Shown: piece after piece, positions 14,480 through 22,182 of the stretch
Numbering within the stretch: position 1 is the stretch's first letter
How the letters are laid out: each line of letters begins with the position of its first letter
DNA from: an uncultured Planctomycetaceae bacterium
Lineage (GTDB): Bacteria; Planctomycetota; Planctomycetia; Pirellulales; Pirellulaceae
Direction: 5' to 3'
Assembly (NCBI GenBank): GCA_937967665.1
Contig: CALBSZ010000487.1
Location: forward strand, 1 to 34,776
DNA length: 34,776 bases
Made by a program: the position numbers and the translations under genes
The notes under the pieces: generated by a model
Told to the model about the DNA's origin: nothing
Database searches by the model: none
What the model saw: only the letters and a program-made list of their open reading frames with translations

Positions 14480-15927
14480 TCGAGTGGCAGGAGGGTCAGG
14501 TCGCGGACGTCGAAGGAATAGCGTTCGACGCGAAAGGCGATGGCGCCGGGGTCTTGAGGACAGCCGGTGGCCTTGTTTTGCAGGACGTCGTTGACGTGTA
14601 CGGTGGCGACACCCGAAGTGACTTGAATGACGAGTTTGTTCCACTGGCCGATCGGTTTTTCGCTGCTCTCCTGCAGACGGCTGCGCACCCCCGTCCGCAA
14701 CTCGCCACCCGCTGCCACTTGAAAACTCCCGATCCGATAAAAGTCGCCGGCGTTCCCGCAATGCGTTTGCACTTCCAGGCAGGTCGGCCGCACCGAATCG
14801 GGGCCGGTTTGAAAAATATGTATGCCGCCATCACCCGTGGTACTTCCTTCCGGCCAACGGTACTCGAGCGACAAACGATAGTTCAAGTATTCCTCGCGCG
14901 TGCGGGCGTAGCCGTAAAAGGGCTCGAACGTCAGCACGCCGTCGTCCGCGGACCAGAACTCGTCTGTCTTATCCGGATCGACGACGGCGTTGTCCACAAA
15001 GAAGACCCAGTTGTCCATGTCCTTGCCGTTGAACAATAATTGCTCCGCGGCCACCTGCACGGGGAAATACAGTTTGGCGGTCTGGCCTTCGCTTTCCAGC
15101 CATTTTCGCCATTGGGCTATCCCGTCACGGCGTTGCTCTTCTTCATGCGCTGGCGAATAGTCGAATTTCCGGCGACTGACACCACGCAGCGTCTGAATGG
15201 CGTGCCAGCGAATTCGCAGTTGCGGAGCGTCCAGCAGCTCCACCAGCGTTTCGAGCGCGGCACGCTCGCCCAGATCCGCCAGGGCACGCGCCACCTCCAG
15301 GCGTACGTGCATGTCTTCGTCTTCCAGCAGCGGAAGCAAGTCGGCGATTGCGTCTTCGTGCAACAGGGCCAACAACGCCCGCGCCGCCGCGATTCGCATT
15401 CGCGGTCGCGGGTCGGCAATCGCTCCGCGCAGCAGGTCGACGTCGTCGCTTTCCGCCGTCGCCGTTAAGGCCGCGGTCACCGTGTTCCAGACCGAATCGT
15501 CCCGAATGTGGACGGTGGCGTCGATGACGTCGGCCGCCAGCCCCTTGAGATAATACTGGCTGATCGCATGGAATGCGCTGCGCAAAAACTGCTGGCCATG
15601 ATCGTGCGCACGGCGTTCCAGGATAAGCGCTGCGCGGGCGCGGCGTTCGGCATCGCTCCCCGCCACGACCTGTTCCAGTTCTGCGATCGGCAGCACCGGT
15701 TGCAGCAGTAACTGGTTCATCGCGGCTTCGCGGACCGCAAACCGCTTGTCACCCAAGCGGCGGATCAGGATCAGCGTCTGCCGACGTTCCAGGTCGCTGG
15801 GCGAAAACTGCTTGAAGACACTGCGAACGTGCGCGATCATTTGATCGGTTTCCGCGGCGCGCGCAGGAACCGTGCACGTCAGCATGACGGCAATCGACCA
15901 GAAGCGAGTCAAGCAATGGCGTGACAT
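14476..15927 (-). CDS. Secreted HEAT-repeat protein with C-terminal DUF1080 (3-keto-disaccharide hydrolase-like) domain
   Basis: A 483-residue protein with a signal peptide (about 1-24, ending PARAAE). Residues about 40-250 hold HEAT-like helical pairs, seen best in DPRPRMRIAAARALLALL, DEDMHVRLEVARALADLG and APQLRIRWHAIQTLRGV. Residues about 290-483 match DUF1080, a concanavalin-like sandwich (LLFNGKDMDNWVFF, then EFWSADDGVLTF, DGGIHIFQTGPD, and the ending VERYSFDVRDLTLLPLD). DUF1080 is abundant in planctomycetes and some members hydrolyse 3-keto-glycosides. The HEAT part may be a protein-interaction scaffold. The activity here is unknown. The last four bases overlap the end of the convergent peptidase gene. 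Confidence 0.82.
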   Translation of the reverse strand: MSRHCLTRFWSIAVMLTCTVPARAAETDQMIAHVRSVFKQFSPSDLERRQTLILIRRLGDKRFAVREAAMNQLLLQPVLPIAELEQVVAGSDAERRARAALILERRAHDHGQQFLRSAFHAISQYYLKGLAADVIDATVHIRDDSVWNTVTAALTATAESDDVDLLRGAIADPRPRMRIAAARALLALLHEDAIADLLPLLEDEDMHVRLEVARALADLGERAALETLVELLDAPQLRIRWHAIQTLRGVSRRKFDYSPAHEEEQRRDGIAQWRKWLESEGQTAKLYFPVQVAAEQLLFNGKDMDNWVFFVDNAVVDPDKTDEFWSADDGVLTFEPFYGYARTREEYLNYRLSLEYRWPEGSTTGDGGIHIFQTGPDSVRPTCLEVQTHCGNAGDFYRIGSFQVAAGGELRTGVRSRLQESSEKPIGQWNKLVIQVTSGVATVHVNDVLQNKATGCPQDPGAIAFRVERYSFDVRDLTLLPLD

Positions 15928-15975
15928 TCCTCCATGCTATCTGACGTTACAGGTGATGTGTAGGCGATTATGCCG

Positions 15976-16938
15976 TCATTCCGAGGAACTCGACGACTTT
16001 TCACATTCTTGTACCCCGCGGAGCGACCAGAGTCGCGACAGGATCGTGCCCGTAAGCATGCAACCAAATGTGTACATCGCGGGGGCAATGGCGGTTTCTG
16101 GCTGATCGGGAAACAGATGGCTGGCCAGCGTCGCCCCGAGCCCCGCGTTCTGCATGCCGACCTCCAGCGTCAGCGCCCGCCGCATGCCGTCCGGCAATCG
16201 CAAGCCGAGCCCTCCGGTGAAGCCGGCCGCGTAGCCGCCGGCATTCACGCATAGTAGCGCCACCATCATGCTCGCCGGTGTACTGCTCAGCTGCGTGCGA
16301 TTCAAAGCCACGACAACGGCGATGATCCACAGAATAACCAGGTTGGCGATCAGCGGGCCGATATGGCGATAGTGCCGTTCCGCGTCCGGCGTCCACCGCG
16401 CCAGCACATGTCCGACGACGACCGGAACGACCACGGACCACAAGGTGAAGACGGCGGAATCCATCAGGATCGCCTTCTGCTCGGGAGATTCGGCGCCCAA
16501 GGTCAAAGCCAGCGCTAATGGTACCGCCAACGGCGAAACCAAGGTGGCCATCGTCGTCAGGCTGACGGAGTAGCTGGCGTTTCCGCCGGCGTTGATCGTC
16601 AACACGTTGGAGGCCATCGCGCCTGGAACGCAGCCGACCATGACCATGCCGATGAGATAAGGGCCCTCGAACCCAAACGCGCGTCCTACCAGGTACCCCA
16701 AAGCCGGCATCGCGAGATACTGGATCGCCGTTCCTCCGAGTACGGAGTACCAGCGGCGAATCACCAGATTCACTTCGTCACGCGGCAGCATCATGCCGAT
16801 CGCAAACATGGTGACTGTGATCATGTACTTGAGATACGGCGCCGTCCGAAGGAACGGATCCCACCAGGTAGACGGCCACTGGAAAGCAATCCACGAGGAG
16901 ATCACCAGCCAAATGAGTAAATATCGCTGAAGTAACAT
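15976..16938 (-). CDS. Bile acid:sodium symporter (BASS) family transporter
   Basis: The 320-residue membrane protein has about nine to ten hydrophobic helices and BASS signatures: MFAIGMMLPRDEV in the second helix region, GMVMVGCVPGAMASNVLTINAGGNASYSVSLTTMATL in the crossover motif, and LTLEVGMQNAGLGATLA near the end. Family members use a sodium gradient to import organic anions; the bacterial substrate varies (pantoate, pyruvate, keto acids). I placed the start at ATG 16938, since the 78 residues that precede it in the open frame are basic, unlike the family, and run into the repeat element at 17083-17146. It ends 48 bases upstream of the DUF1080 gene on the same strand and could share its transcript. 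Confidence 0.88.
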   Translation of the reverse strand: MLLQRYLLIWLVISSWIAFQWPSTWWDPFLRTAPYLKYMITVTMFAIGMMLPRDEVNLVIRRWYSVLGGTAIQYLAMPALGYLVGRAFGFEGPYLIGMVMVGCVPGAMASNVLTINAGGNASYSVSLTTMATLVSPLAVPLALALTLGAESPEQKAILMDSAVFTLWSVVVPVVVGHVLARWTPDAERHYRHIGPLIANLVILWIIAVVVALNRTQLSSTPASMMVALLCVNAGGYAAGFTGGLGLRLPDGMRRALTLEVGMQNAGLGATLASHLFPDQPETAIAPAMYTFGCMLTGTILSRLWSLRGVQECEKSSSSSE

Positions 16939-17082
16939 ATTCTGCCGCTGTGCTAGCGTGCGGATTGCACTGGGGAGAAAGCGGGCATTATGCCATACTT
17001 TCCCGCCGCTCGTAGCGCGGAACGCGTTGCGGGCGATCCTCACGGGACAACGCCACCTTTGCGGGTGTCCGCGAGAATACCT

Positions 17083-17146
17083 GCACGCCGCGCGAGCAAG
17101 TGTATTTGGACGCAGGTGACACACTCGCTTGCGCTTCGTGCTTGTA
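17083..17146. repeat. Inverted pair of the interspersed repeat (REP-like) in the symporter/lpxB promoter region
   Basis: GCACGCCGCGCGAGCAAGTGT (17083-17103) is the reverse complement, with one mismatch, of the first 21 bases of the units at 6826 and 6918. ACACTCGCTTGCGCTTCGTG (17121-17140, extending to 17146) is a diverged copy in the other orientation. They can fold into a hairpin with a 17-base loop. The element sits between the divergent symporter and lpxB genes, 72 bases before the lpxB start. Confidence 0.6.
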
Positions 17147-17217
17147 GGACGACCGGACTTGGTGCTGTCCAACTAAGGCTGTTTTCACAAGACGTGCGCT
17201 ATACTGAACAGACTGCG

Positions 17218-18426
17218 ATGAAAATATTCTTTTCTGTCGGCGAACCGAGTGGCGACTTGCACGGAGCGAACTTGATTCGTGCACTCAAGCAACGCGACCG
17301 CAATCTGGAGTGCGTGGGCTACGGCGGGCCCAAGATGGCCGCCGCCGGCGGCGATCTGCACGAAGACCTGACGCAACTGGCGGTCATGTTCTTTCTACAG
17401 GCAATCCTGAATATTCATAAGTTCTATGCCCTCTTAAAGCGAGCCGATCGCTATTTCGCGGAACACCACCCCGATGCGGTGGTGCTGATCGACTATCCCG
17501 GCTTCAATTGGTGGATCGCCCGGAAGGCAAAGCGGCACGGAATCCCGGTCTTCTATTACGGAGCGCCCCAAATGTGGGCTTGGGCCGGATGGCGTGTCAA
17601 GAAGATGAAACGCCTGGTCGATCACGTACTCTGCAAGTTGCCGTTCGAGGCGGAATGGTATCGCGAACGAGGTTGTAATGCACACTACGTCGGCCATCCC
17701 TACTTCGACGAACTGCAAAACCAGCAGCTCGACTCAGCCTTCCTGAACGAGTACGCGGCGGATCCGCGACCGCTGGTGACGATCCTGGCCGGCTCGCGAA
17801 CCCAGGAAGTGGCGAATAACCTGGAGAGCTTTTTGCAGGCGGCCGCGCGGATCCAGCAACAGGTTCCCCATGTTCGCTTTGCAGTCGCCAGCTTTAGTGA
17901 CGCGCATGCCCGGACCGCGCGAGACATGATCGCGGCAGGCGACGTTGACGCAGACGTCTTTGTGGGACGGACCGCCGAACTGATCCATCTGGCCAGCTGC
18001 TGCCTGGCCTGCTCCGGATCGGTATCGCTGGAACTGCTGTTTCATACAAAACCGTCGGTTATTCTTTATGCCGTCCCTCGCTGGGGACACCTGCTGACAA
18101 CGACGTTCTTGATCAAAGTCAAGTACATCACGCTGGTCAACCTGCTGGCGTGTGACGACCGCTTCGACGGTGTGGCCGGCTACTTTGATCCCCATGCGGA
18201 AGGCGCCGATCAGGTGCCCATGCCGGAATACCTCACCTACGAAGACAAGACCGAGCAGCTGGCAAGTCACATCGTGCATTGGTTGAGCTCGGCGGATTCG
18301 TACCAGTCGCGGCAAGCCTACCTGGCGGAGCTCAAGCAAACGCTGGCTCATGGCGGTGCTTCGCAGACGGCAGCCAATTACATGCTCAATACGCTCGGTG
18401 CGCCAAGCGTACGCCAGGCGGCTTGA
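17218..18426 (+). CDS. lpxB: Lipid-A-disaccharide synthase
   Basis: LpxB joins 2,3-diacylglucosamine-1-phosphate to UDP-diacylglucosamine, making the lipid A disaccharide at the inner membrane. From ATG 17218 the protein has 402 residues and begins with the family N-terminus MKIFFSVGEPSGDLHGANLI. It continues with YGGPKMAAAG, VLIDYPGFNWWIARKAKRHG, YYGAPQMWAWAGWRVKKMKR, LAGSRTQEVANN and CSGSVSLELLFHTKP (about 261-275), all GT19 landmarks. The open frame runs 228 bases further upstream, but that part encodes the repeat element and no family sequence. The gene suggests an outer membrane containing lipid A-type lipids. No other lpx gene is nearby. Confidence 0.94.
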   Translation: MKIFFSVGEPSGDLHGANLIRALKQRDRNLECVGYGGPKMAAAGGDLHEDLTQLAVMFFLQAILNIHKFYALLKRADRYFAEHHPDAVVLIDYPGFNWWIARKAKRHGIPVFYYGAPQMWAWAGWRVKKMKRLVDHVLCKLPFEAEWYRERGCNAHYVGHPYFDELQNQQLDSAFLNEYAADPRPLVTILAGSRTQEVANNLESFLQAAARIQQQVPHVRFAVASFSDAHARTARDMIAAGDVDADVFVGRTAELIHLASCCLACSGSVSLELLFHTKPSVILYAVPRWGHLLTTTFLIKVKYITLVNLLACDDRFDGVAGYFDPHAEGADQVPMPEYLTYEDKTEQLASHIVHWLSSADSYQSRQAYLAELKQTLAHGGASQTAANYMLNTLGAPSVRQAA

Positions 18427-18440
18427 TCGCGTGTTCGTGT

Positions 18441-18462
18441 CATGCAGAGCATGCCCTACGGG
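18441..18462. repeat. Small palindromic element after lpxB
   Basis: CATGC-aga-GCATG (18441-18453) is followed by CCCTACGGG (18454-18462). It lies 15 bases after the lpxB stop. I recall a similar CATGC(W)GCATG..CTACGGG unit recurring in planctomycete genomes. Only one copy is in this window, so that cannot be tested here. It has no T-run and is not a clear terminator. Confidence 0.35.
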
Positions 18463-18533
18463 CGGTGTGGGAGATGTGGTAGACTGTTGGTTCCGTCCGA
18501 CGACGATCACCAGAACGCTTTCTTCCATCACCG

Positions 18534-19949
18534 ATGACACCTCCAAACATCCTGTGGATTTGCACCGACCAGCAGCGTTACGACACCATCCACGCTTTGG
18601 GGAATGACCGCATACGGACGCCGAATATCGATCGACTGGTGGCCGCTGGCGTCTCGTTTACTCAGGCCTATTGCCAGAGCCCGGTTTGTACTCCCAGTCG
18701 CGCATCGTTTTTGACGGGCCGCTATCCGCGCACGACGGGCTGCCGCCAGAATGGACAGGCCATGCCCGCTCACGAACGGCTGATCAGCCGGTTGCTGAAG
18801 GACCGCGGTTATCACTGCGGCCTGGCCGGCAAATTGCATTTAGCGTCGTGTTCGGATGGGAAAGTGGAAACACGAATCGACGACGGCTACGACGACTTTC
18901 ACTGGTCGCATCATCCGCCTCCCGACTGGCCCGAGAACGCCTATTCGCAGTGGCTGGCCAAACAAGGCAAGACGTGGAACGAATTGTATCCTCCCGATGC
19001 TTCACCGTACGTCCGCGCGGGGGTTCCGGCTGAGTTCCACCAGACAACATGGTGTGCGGAAAAGGCCTGCGACTTTATGCGCGCGAACACGCATCGACCG
19101 TGGTTCTTTTCGTTCAACTGTTTCGACCCGCATCATCCGTTCGATCCGCCGGCAGAATACCTCGCCCGCTACAACGCGGCGGACATGCCGTTACCCAGAC
19201 GCCGCGACGGCGAACTCCACAACAAGCCAACCTACCAGCAGCTCGACGCCGAATGGGCGCACAACGAACCGGATTACTTTCACTCCGGCGCCATGACGGA
19301 TGACGATCGCCGGCGAGTGACGGCGGCGTACTATGCGATGGTGGAGCTGATCGACGACCAGGTCGGCCGCATGCTGCGGATGCTGGACGAGACAGGCCAG
19401 CTGGAAAACACGTTTTTCATTTTCATGTCGGATCACGGTGAAATGTTGGGCGATCACGGGATCTACATGAAGGGACCCTACTTTTACGACGCCGCCGTCC
19501 ATGTGCCGCTGATCTTTTCTTGGGCCGGTCGGTTGCAAGAGAACCTGCGCGTCGACGGACTCGTTGAACTGGTTGATATCGTCCCGACATTGCTGGATAT
19601 CGCGAACGTTCCCACACCCGCCGCCATTCAAGGCCGCTCGCTGCTGCCAATCTGCACGGGACGGGCCGACCCGCATCATCATCGCGATGGGGTGTTCAGC
19701 GAATACTACAACGCCTGGACACATCACCGCAGCTACGGCACGATGTGGCGGACCGCGGACAAGAAGATCGCTATTTATCATGGCATTGATGCAGGCGAAT
19801 TGTACGATCTGGCGACGGATCCGGACGAATACAACAACCTCTGGGACAGCGCGGATCACCGCGATTTGAAGGATACGCTGATCAAGCAAGCCTTTGATGC
19901 CAGTGTGTTTACCATGAGCCCTACGCCCGAGAGGCTCGGCCCGTTCTGA
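18534..19949 (+). CDS. Sulfatase (type I, Cys-formylglycine)
   Basis: The 471-residue product begins PPNILWICTDQQRYDTIHALG, with metal-binding Asp12 and the usual 'NIL.I..D..R.D' start. The active-site motif CTPSRASFLTGR places the formylglycine precursor at Cys52. FISFNCFDPHHPF-like and FIFMSDHGEMLGDHG motifs complete the metal and sulfate sites, and ELYDLATDPDEYNNL is a common sulfatase C-terminal signature. The family hydrolyses sulfate esters, in planctomycetes often on algal polysaccharides. There is no evident signal peptide at the N-terminus, so the enzyme may be cytoplasmic. A formylglycine-generating enzyme or anaerobic maturase is needed and is not in the window. It is followed 35 bases later by an aldo/keto reductase, probably on the same transcript. 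Confidence 0.94.
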   Translation: MTPPNILWICTDQQRYDTIHALGNDRIRTPNIDRLVAAGVSFTQAYCQSPVCTPSRASFLTGRYPRTTGCRQNGQAMPAHERLISRLLKDRGYHCGLAGKLHLASCSDGKVETRIDDGYDDFHWSHHPPPDWPENAYSQWLAKQGKTWNELYPPDASPYVRAGVPAEFHQTTWCAEKACDFMRANTHRPWFFSFNCFDPHHPFDPPAEYLARYNAADMPLPRRRDGELHNKPTYQQLDAEWAHNEPDYFHSGAMTDDDRRRVTAAYYAMVELIDDQVGRMLRMLDETGQLENTFFIFMSDHGEMLGDHGIYMKGPYFYDAAVHVPLIFSWAGRLQENLRVDGLVELVDIVPTLLDIANVPTPAAIQGRSLLPICTGRADPHHHRDGVFSEYYNAWTHHRSYGTMWRTADKKIAIYHGIDAGELYDLATDPDEYNNLWDSADHRDLKDTLIKQAFDASVFTMSPTPERLGPF

Positions 19950-19984
19950 TTCGCCGCGCACCACCCAACCGAAAGCTGCTTCCG

Positions 19985-20950
19985 ATGATGCAACGTCGAC
20001 AACTTGGCCAAACCGACATGTACGTTTCCCCCGTGGCGCTGGGCTGCTGGCCGATTGCGGGCATGACCAGCCTTGACGTGACCGAGGAAGCAAGCCGCGC
20101 GACACTCGAGGCGGCATTGGCCAGCGGCATCAATTTCTTCGACACGGCGTACTGCTACGGACAGGACGGGGAAAGCGAACGGATGGTCGGCGAAGCCACC
20201 GCGGCGCACGACGACGTGGTCATTGCAACCAAGTGCGGCATCGCCTGGGACGCGCAGGTCAAGCGAGTGATCGACGGGCGTCCCGAGACGCTGCGCCGCC
20301 AGGTCGACGAGAGCCTCCGCCGCTTGAACCGCGACATGGTGGAATTGCTCTACCTGCACGCCCCCGATCCGCATACGCCGCTGGAGGATTCCGCGGGCGC
20401 GCTGCTGGAAATCATGCAGGCCGGCAAGGCGCGCGCGATCGGCGTCTCCAATTTTGATCTCGGCCAGTTACAAGCGTTCGAAGCCGTCTGCCCGATTTCG
20501 GCCATGCAACCGGCGTACAACATGCTTCAACGGCAGATCGAAATCGATACGTTGCCCTGGTGTAGGGAACAGCGTGTTTCCGTTTGTCCGTACTGGCCCT
20601 TGATGAAAGGCCTACTGGCCGGAAAGCTGACTCGCGATCACGTCTTCGCGCCTGGCGATGGCCGCGCGAAGTACCCCATGTTCCAAGGGGACGAATGGCA
20701 GCGGAACATGGACTTTGTCGAAGACCTGCACGCGATTGCCGACGATATCGGCTGCACGGTCGCGCAGCTGGCCATCCATTGGGCAATCCAGCAGCCTGGC
20801 ATCACGGCCGCGTTGTGCGGCGCGAAACGACCGCAGCAGATTCGCGACACGGCCCGGGCGATGGCGATCGAGTTCTCCGAGCGGCACCAGGCAGACATTG
20901 CCGCCGCACTCACCCGCCGTGGAATCCCCGCCGTTTGCACCGCGGTCTAG
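19985..20950 (+). CDS. Aldo/keto reductase
   Basis: An NAD(P)H-dependent carbonyl reductase of the AKR superfamily, 321 residues. The catalytic tetrad is intact: Asp53 and Tyr58 in INFFDTAYCYG, Lys83 in VVIATKCGIAW, and His125 in ELLYLHAPDPH. IGVSNFDLGQLQAF, the Q in AMQPAYNM, and a C-terminal GITAALCGAKRPQQI cofactor-binding segment follow. MMQRRQLG could start at either of two adjacent ATG codons (19985 or 19988). Its place 35 bases after the sulfatase suggests a joint role in processing a sulfated sugar or other substrate, but this is inference. No signal peptide is visible. Confidence 0.92.
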   Translation: MMQRRQLGQTDMYVSPVALGCWPIAGMTSLDVTEEASRATLEAALASGINFFDTAYCYGQDGESERMVGEATAAHDDVVIATKCGIAWDAQVKRVIDGRPETLRRQVDESLRRLNRDMVELLYLHAPDPHTPLEDSAGALLEIMQAGKARAIGVSNFDLGQLQAFEAVCPISAMQPAYNMLQRQIEIDTLPWCREQRVSVCPYWPLMKGLLAGKLTRDHVFAPGDGRAKYPMFQGDEWQRNMDFVEDLHAIADDIGCTVAQLAIHWAIQQPGITAALCGAKRPQQIRDTARAMAIEFSERHQADIAAALTRRGIPAVCTAV

Positions 20951-21000
20951 ACACGCAACAACTCGAAAATCTCTTCCGTATTTCAGATCTTTGCCGCGTG

Positions 21001-21066
21001 AAGGAGTGATGGAGAAGGAGGTAAGGGAGCCCACGGAGAGGATACTCTGTTGGCTCTGTGTGCTCC
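21001..21066. repeat. Purine-rich run and imperfect inverted repeat after the aldo/keto reductase
   Basis: A purine-rich run (21001-21030, AAGGAG-like words) is followed by imperfect inverted arms GGAGCCCACGGAG (21026-21038) and CTCTGTGTGCTCC (21054-21066), about 10 of 13 paired. It could end the reductase transcript or be an interspersed element. A 32-residue frame (21009-21107) runs across it but is probably incidental. Confidence 0.3.
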
Positions 21067-21094
21067 TGTTCATCATTGGCGGCATAACAGCCAA

Positions 21095-21247
21095 ATGCCG
21101 AAGTTGATCTTGAAGCATGCCTTCGGCGGACACTCGAGAAATCACTCGGCTGAAATCACGCAACTCCTCGGTCGATCGATCGAAAACGTGAATATCACAA
21201 TCGTCATCAACCAGCCAGCGAGGAGGCACTTCCATGCCAGAGCATAA
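21095..21247 (+). CDS. Possible small protein overlapping the next gene
   Basis: A 50-residue frame starting MPKLILKHAFGGHSRNHSAE and containing an ENVNITIVINQP stretch. Its codons favour G or C at the third position, like the real genes nearby. The stop (21245-21247) overlaps the start of the downstream gene (21234) by 14 bases, which would allow coupling. There is no good Shine-Dalgarno site and I recognise no family. It might instead be the remnant of a longer, degraded gene. Confidence 0.3.
   Translation: MPKLILKHAFGGHSRNHSAEITQLLGRSIENVNITIVINQPARRHFHARA
21221..21226 (+). promoter_or_regulatory. Strong Shine-Dalgarno site AGGAGG
   Basis: A perfect AGGAGG lies 7 bases before ATG 21234, the strongest ribosome-binding site noted in the window. 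It supports the start and the coding nature of the unrecognised gene that follows. Confidence 0.65.
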
Positions 21248-21686
21248 TTGTGTTGTTGCCGGTCGCGTTAACGATCCTGACGCGGCCTCGGAAGAACATC
21301 GTTACATGATTCGAGTCCAGATTTGCGACAACAATAAGCGTCCCATGACCAACATTCCGGCCCGGCGAGTGGTCACCCGTAATTTGGGATACTGGGCCGT
21401 CGGCTGGGAACTCGAAGCCGGGCAACTCACCCGCGCCAGCTTTGCACAAATTACCGTGAGCGGATACGGAGCGCATCGGGTGTACTACGTTCAGCTTCAT
21501 CCGTCGGCAACCCATGCCTTCCGGCACACGGCCCGGCTGATTCGGGACATCCTGAAACGCCTGCGCGGCAGTCGGCGAGCGCCGCTCAGCCTGATTCCGA
21601 AGCTGCTCAGTACCGAGTTCTACGGTATCGGCGGCTGGGGAGGTTCTTACACTCCCAATGGCGACGACCTGATTACGCGGCGATGA
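21234..21686 (+). CDS. Hypothetical protein, 150 residues
   Basis: I do not recognise this protein. It has a perfect Shine-Dalgarno site and a mixed, globular-looking composition. The first half looks beta-rich (CVVAGRVND, RYMIRVQICDNN, GYWAVGWELEAG, RVYYVQLHP). A basic helical segment follows (HTARLIRDILKRLRGSRRAPLS, about 97-118). The tail is Gly/Tyr-rich (FYGIGGWGGSYTPNGDD). There is no signal peptide, membrane helix or Cys cluster; the only two cysteines are near the N-terminus. The neighbouring genes give no hint of function. An open frame on the other strand (21207-21716) is poorer in protein-like features and lacks a ribosome-binding site. Confidence 0.6.
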   Translation: MPEHNCVVAGRVNDPDAASEEHRYMIRVQICDNNKRPMTNIPARRVVTRNLGYWAVGWELEAGQLTRASFAQITVSGYGAHRVYYVQLHPSATHAFRHTARLIRDILKRLRGSRRAPLSLIPKLLSTEFYGIGGWGGSYTPNGDDLITRR

Positions 21687-21774
21687 TCCCAACCGAAGGT
21701 ATGGCAAGCGTGGCAAGCTCCGTTACCAGTCGCGCGGGGATCATGATTCCAGGTCAAGTCTTGGGACCAGCTCG

Positions 21775-22020
21775 TCATTCAGCCGGTGCGGCCTCGTCCG
21801 GTTGTGCTGCTGGCTCTCCTACCGGTTCTTCTTCCGCTTCTTCGGAGTCCGCTTCTGCTGCGTCCGCGTCGGCGGCAGGTTGCGGTGCCGGCGCCGGCTG
21901 GTTCGCACGGATGCCGTTGGAGGACTCCTGGACGCGTTGGCCGTAGGTCCCGGCATCACAACCAGCGCAAAGGCTTGCCACCAGCACCAGCAGGAATTGA
22001 AATGATCGGCACACAGACAT
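21775..22020 (-). CDS. Small acidic lipoprotein
   Basis: The 81-residue product starts with a hydrophobic signal (SFQFLLVLVASLCAG) followed by Cys21, a plausible though imperfect lipobox (LCAGC). The mature part is unstructured and very acidic, rich in Ala, Glu, Asp and Pro (QPAPAPQPAADADAAEADSE and onward). It is likely a membrane-tethered disordered protein. The start ATG 22020 lies 3 bases after the TAG of the upstream 47-residue membrane protein, so the two are surely co-transcribed. It is the last gene of a four-gene cluster starting with the RicT-like gene. The function is unknown. Confidence 0.65.
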   Translation of the reverse strand: MSVCRSFQFLLVLVASLCAGCDAGTYGQRVQESSNGIRANQPAPAPQPAADADAAEADSEEAEEEPVGEPAAQPDEAAPAE

Positions 22021-22023
22021 GGT

Positions 22024-22167
22024 CTACCTCAGCGCTAGGGAACACAAGTAAAGGATCCAGCCCACCAGCAACAGCGAGCTCACGACCAGCAACAGGCGGC
22101 TTGGCTGGCGCGGATCGGCAACAAACTTCCGTTCGGCTTGCTGGTTCGACGGGGGTTGCTTGGCCAT
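22024..22167 (-). CDS. 47-residue single-pass membrane protein
   Basis: A short frame from ATG 22167 to TAG 22024. The product starts with a polar, Gln-rich segment (MAKQPPSNQQAERKFVADPR) and then has one hydrophobic helix (about residues 24-45: LLLVVSSLLLVGWILYL and following), ending in Arg. It should be a tail-anchored or single-span protein. The spacing supports it: 15 bases after the Minf_1886-type gene and 3 bases before the lipoprotein gene, all on one strand with no other gene possible in the gap. I recognise no named family. Confidence 0.6.
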   Translation of the reverse strand: MAKQPPSNQQAERKFVADPRQPSRLLLVVSSLLLVGWILYLCSLALR

Positions 22168-22182
22168 CGGCGGTTCGTTGAT

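Noticed and set aside
16939..17172. Upstream extension of the symporter frame
   Set aside because: It is basic, non-family sequence running into the repeat element and the lpxB promoter.
16990..17217. Upstream extension of the lpxB frame
   Set aside because: It encodes the repeat element. The conserved LpxB N-terminus starts at 17218.
21009..21107. 32-residue hydrophobic frame after the aldo/keto reductase
   Set aside because: Its Shine-Dalgarno-like word is only 2 bases from the ATG, and the frame crosses a low-complexity inverted repeat.
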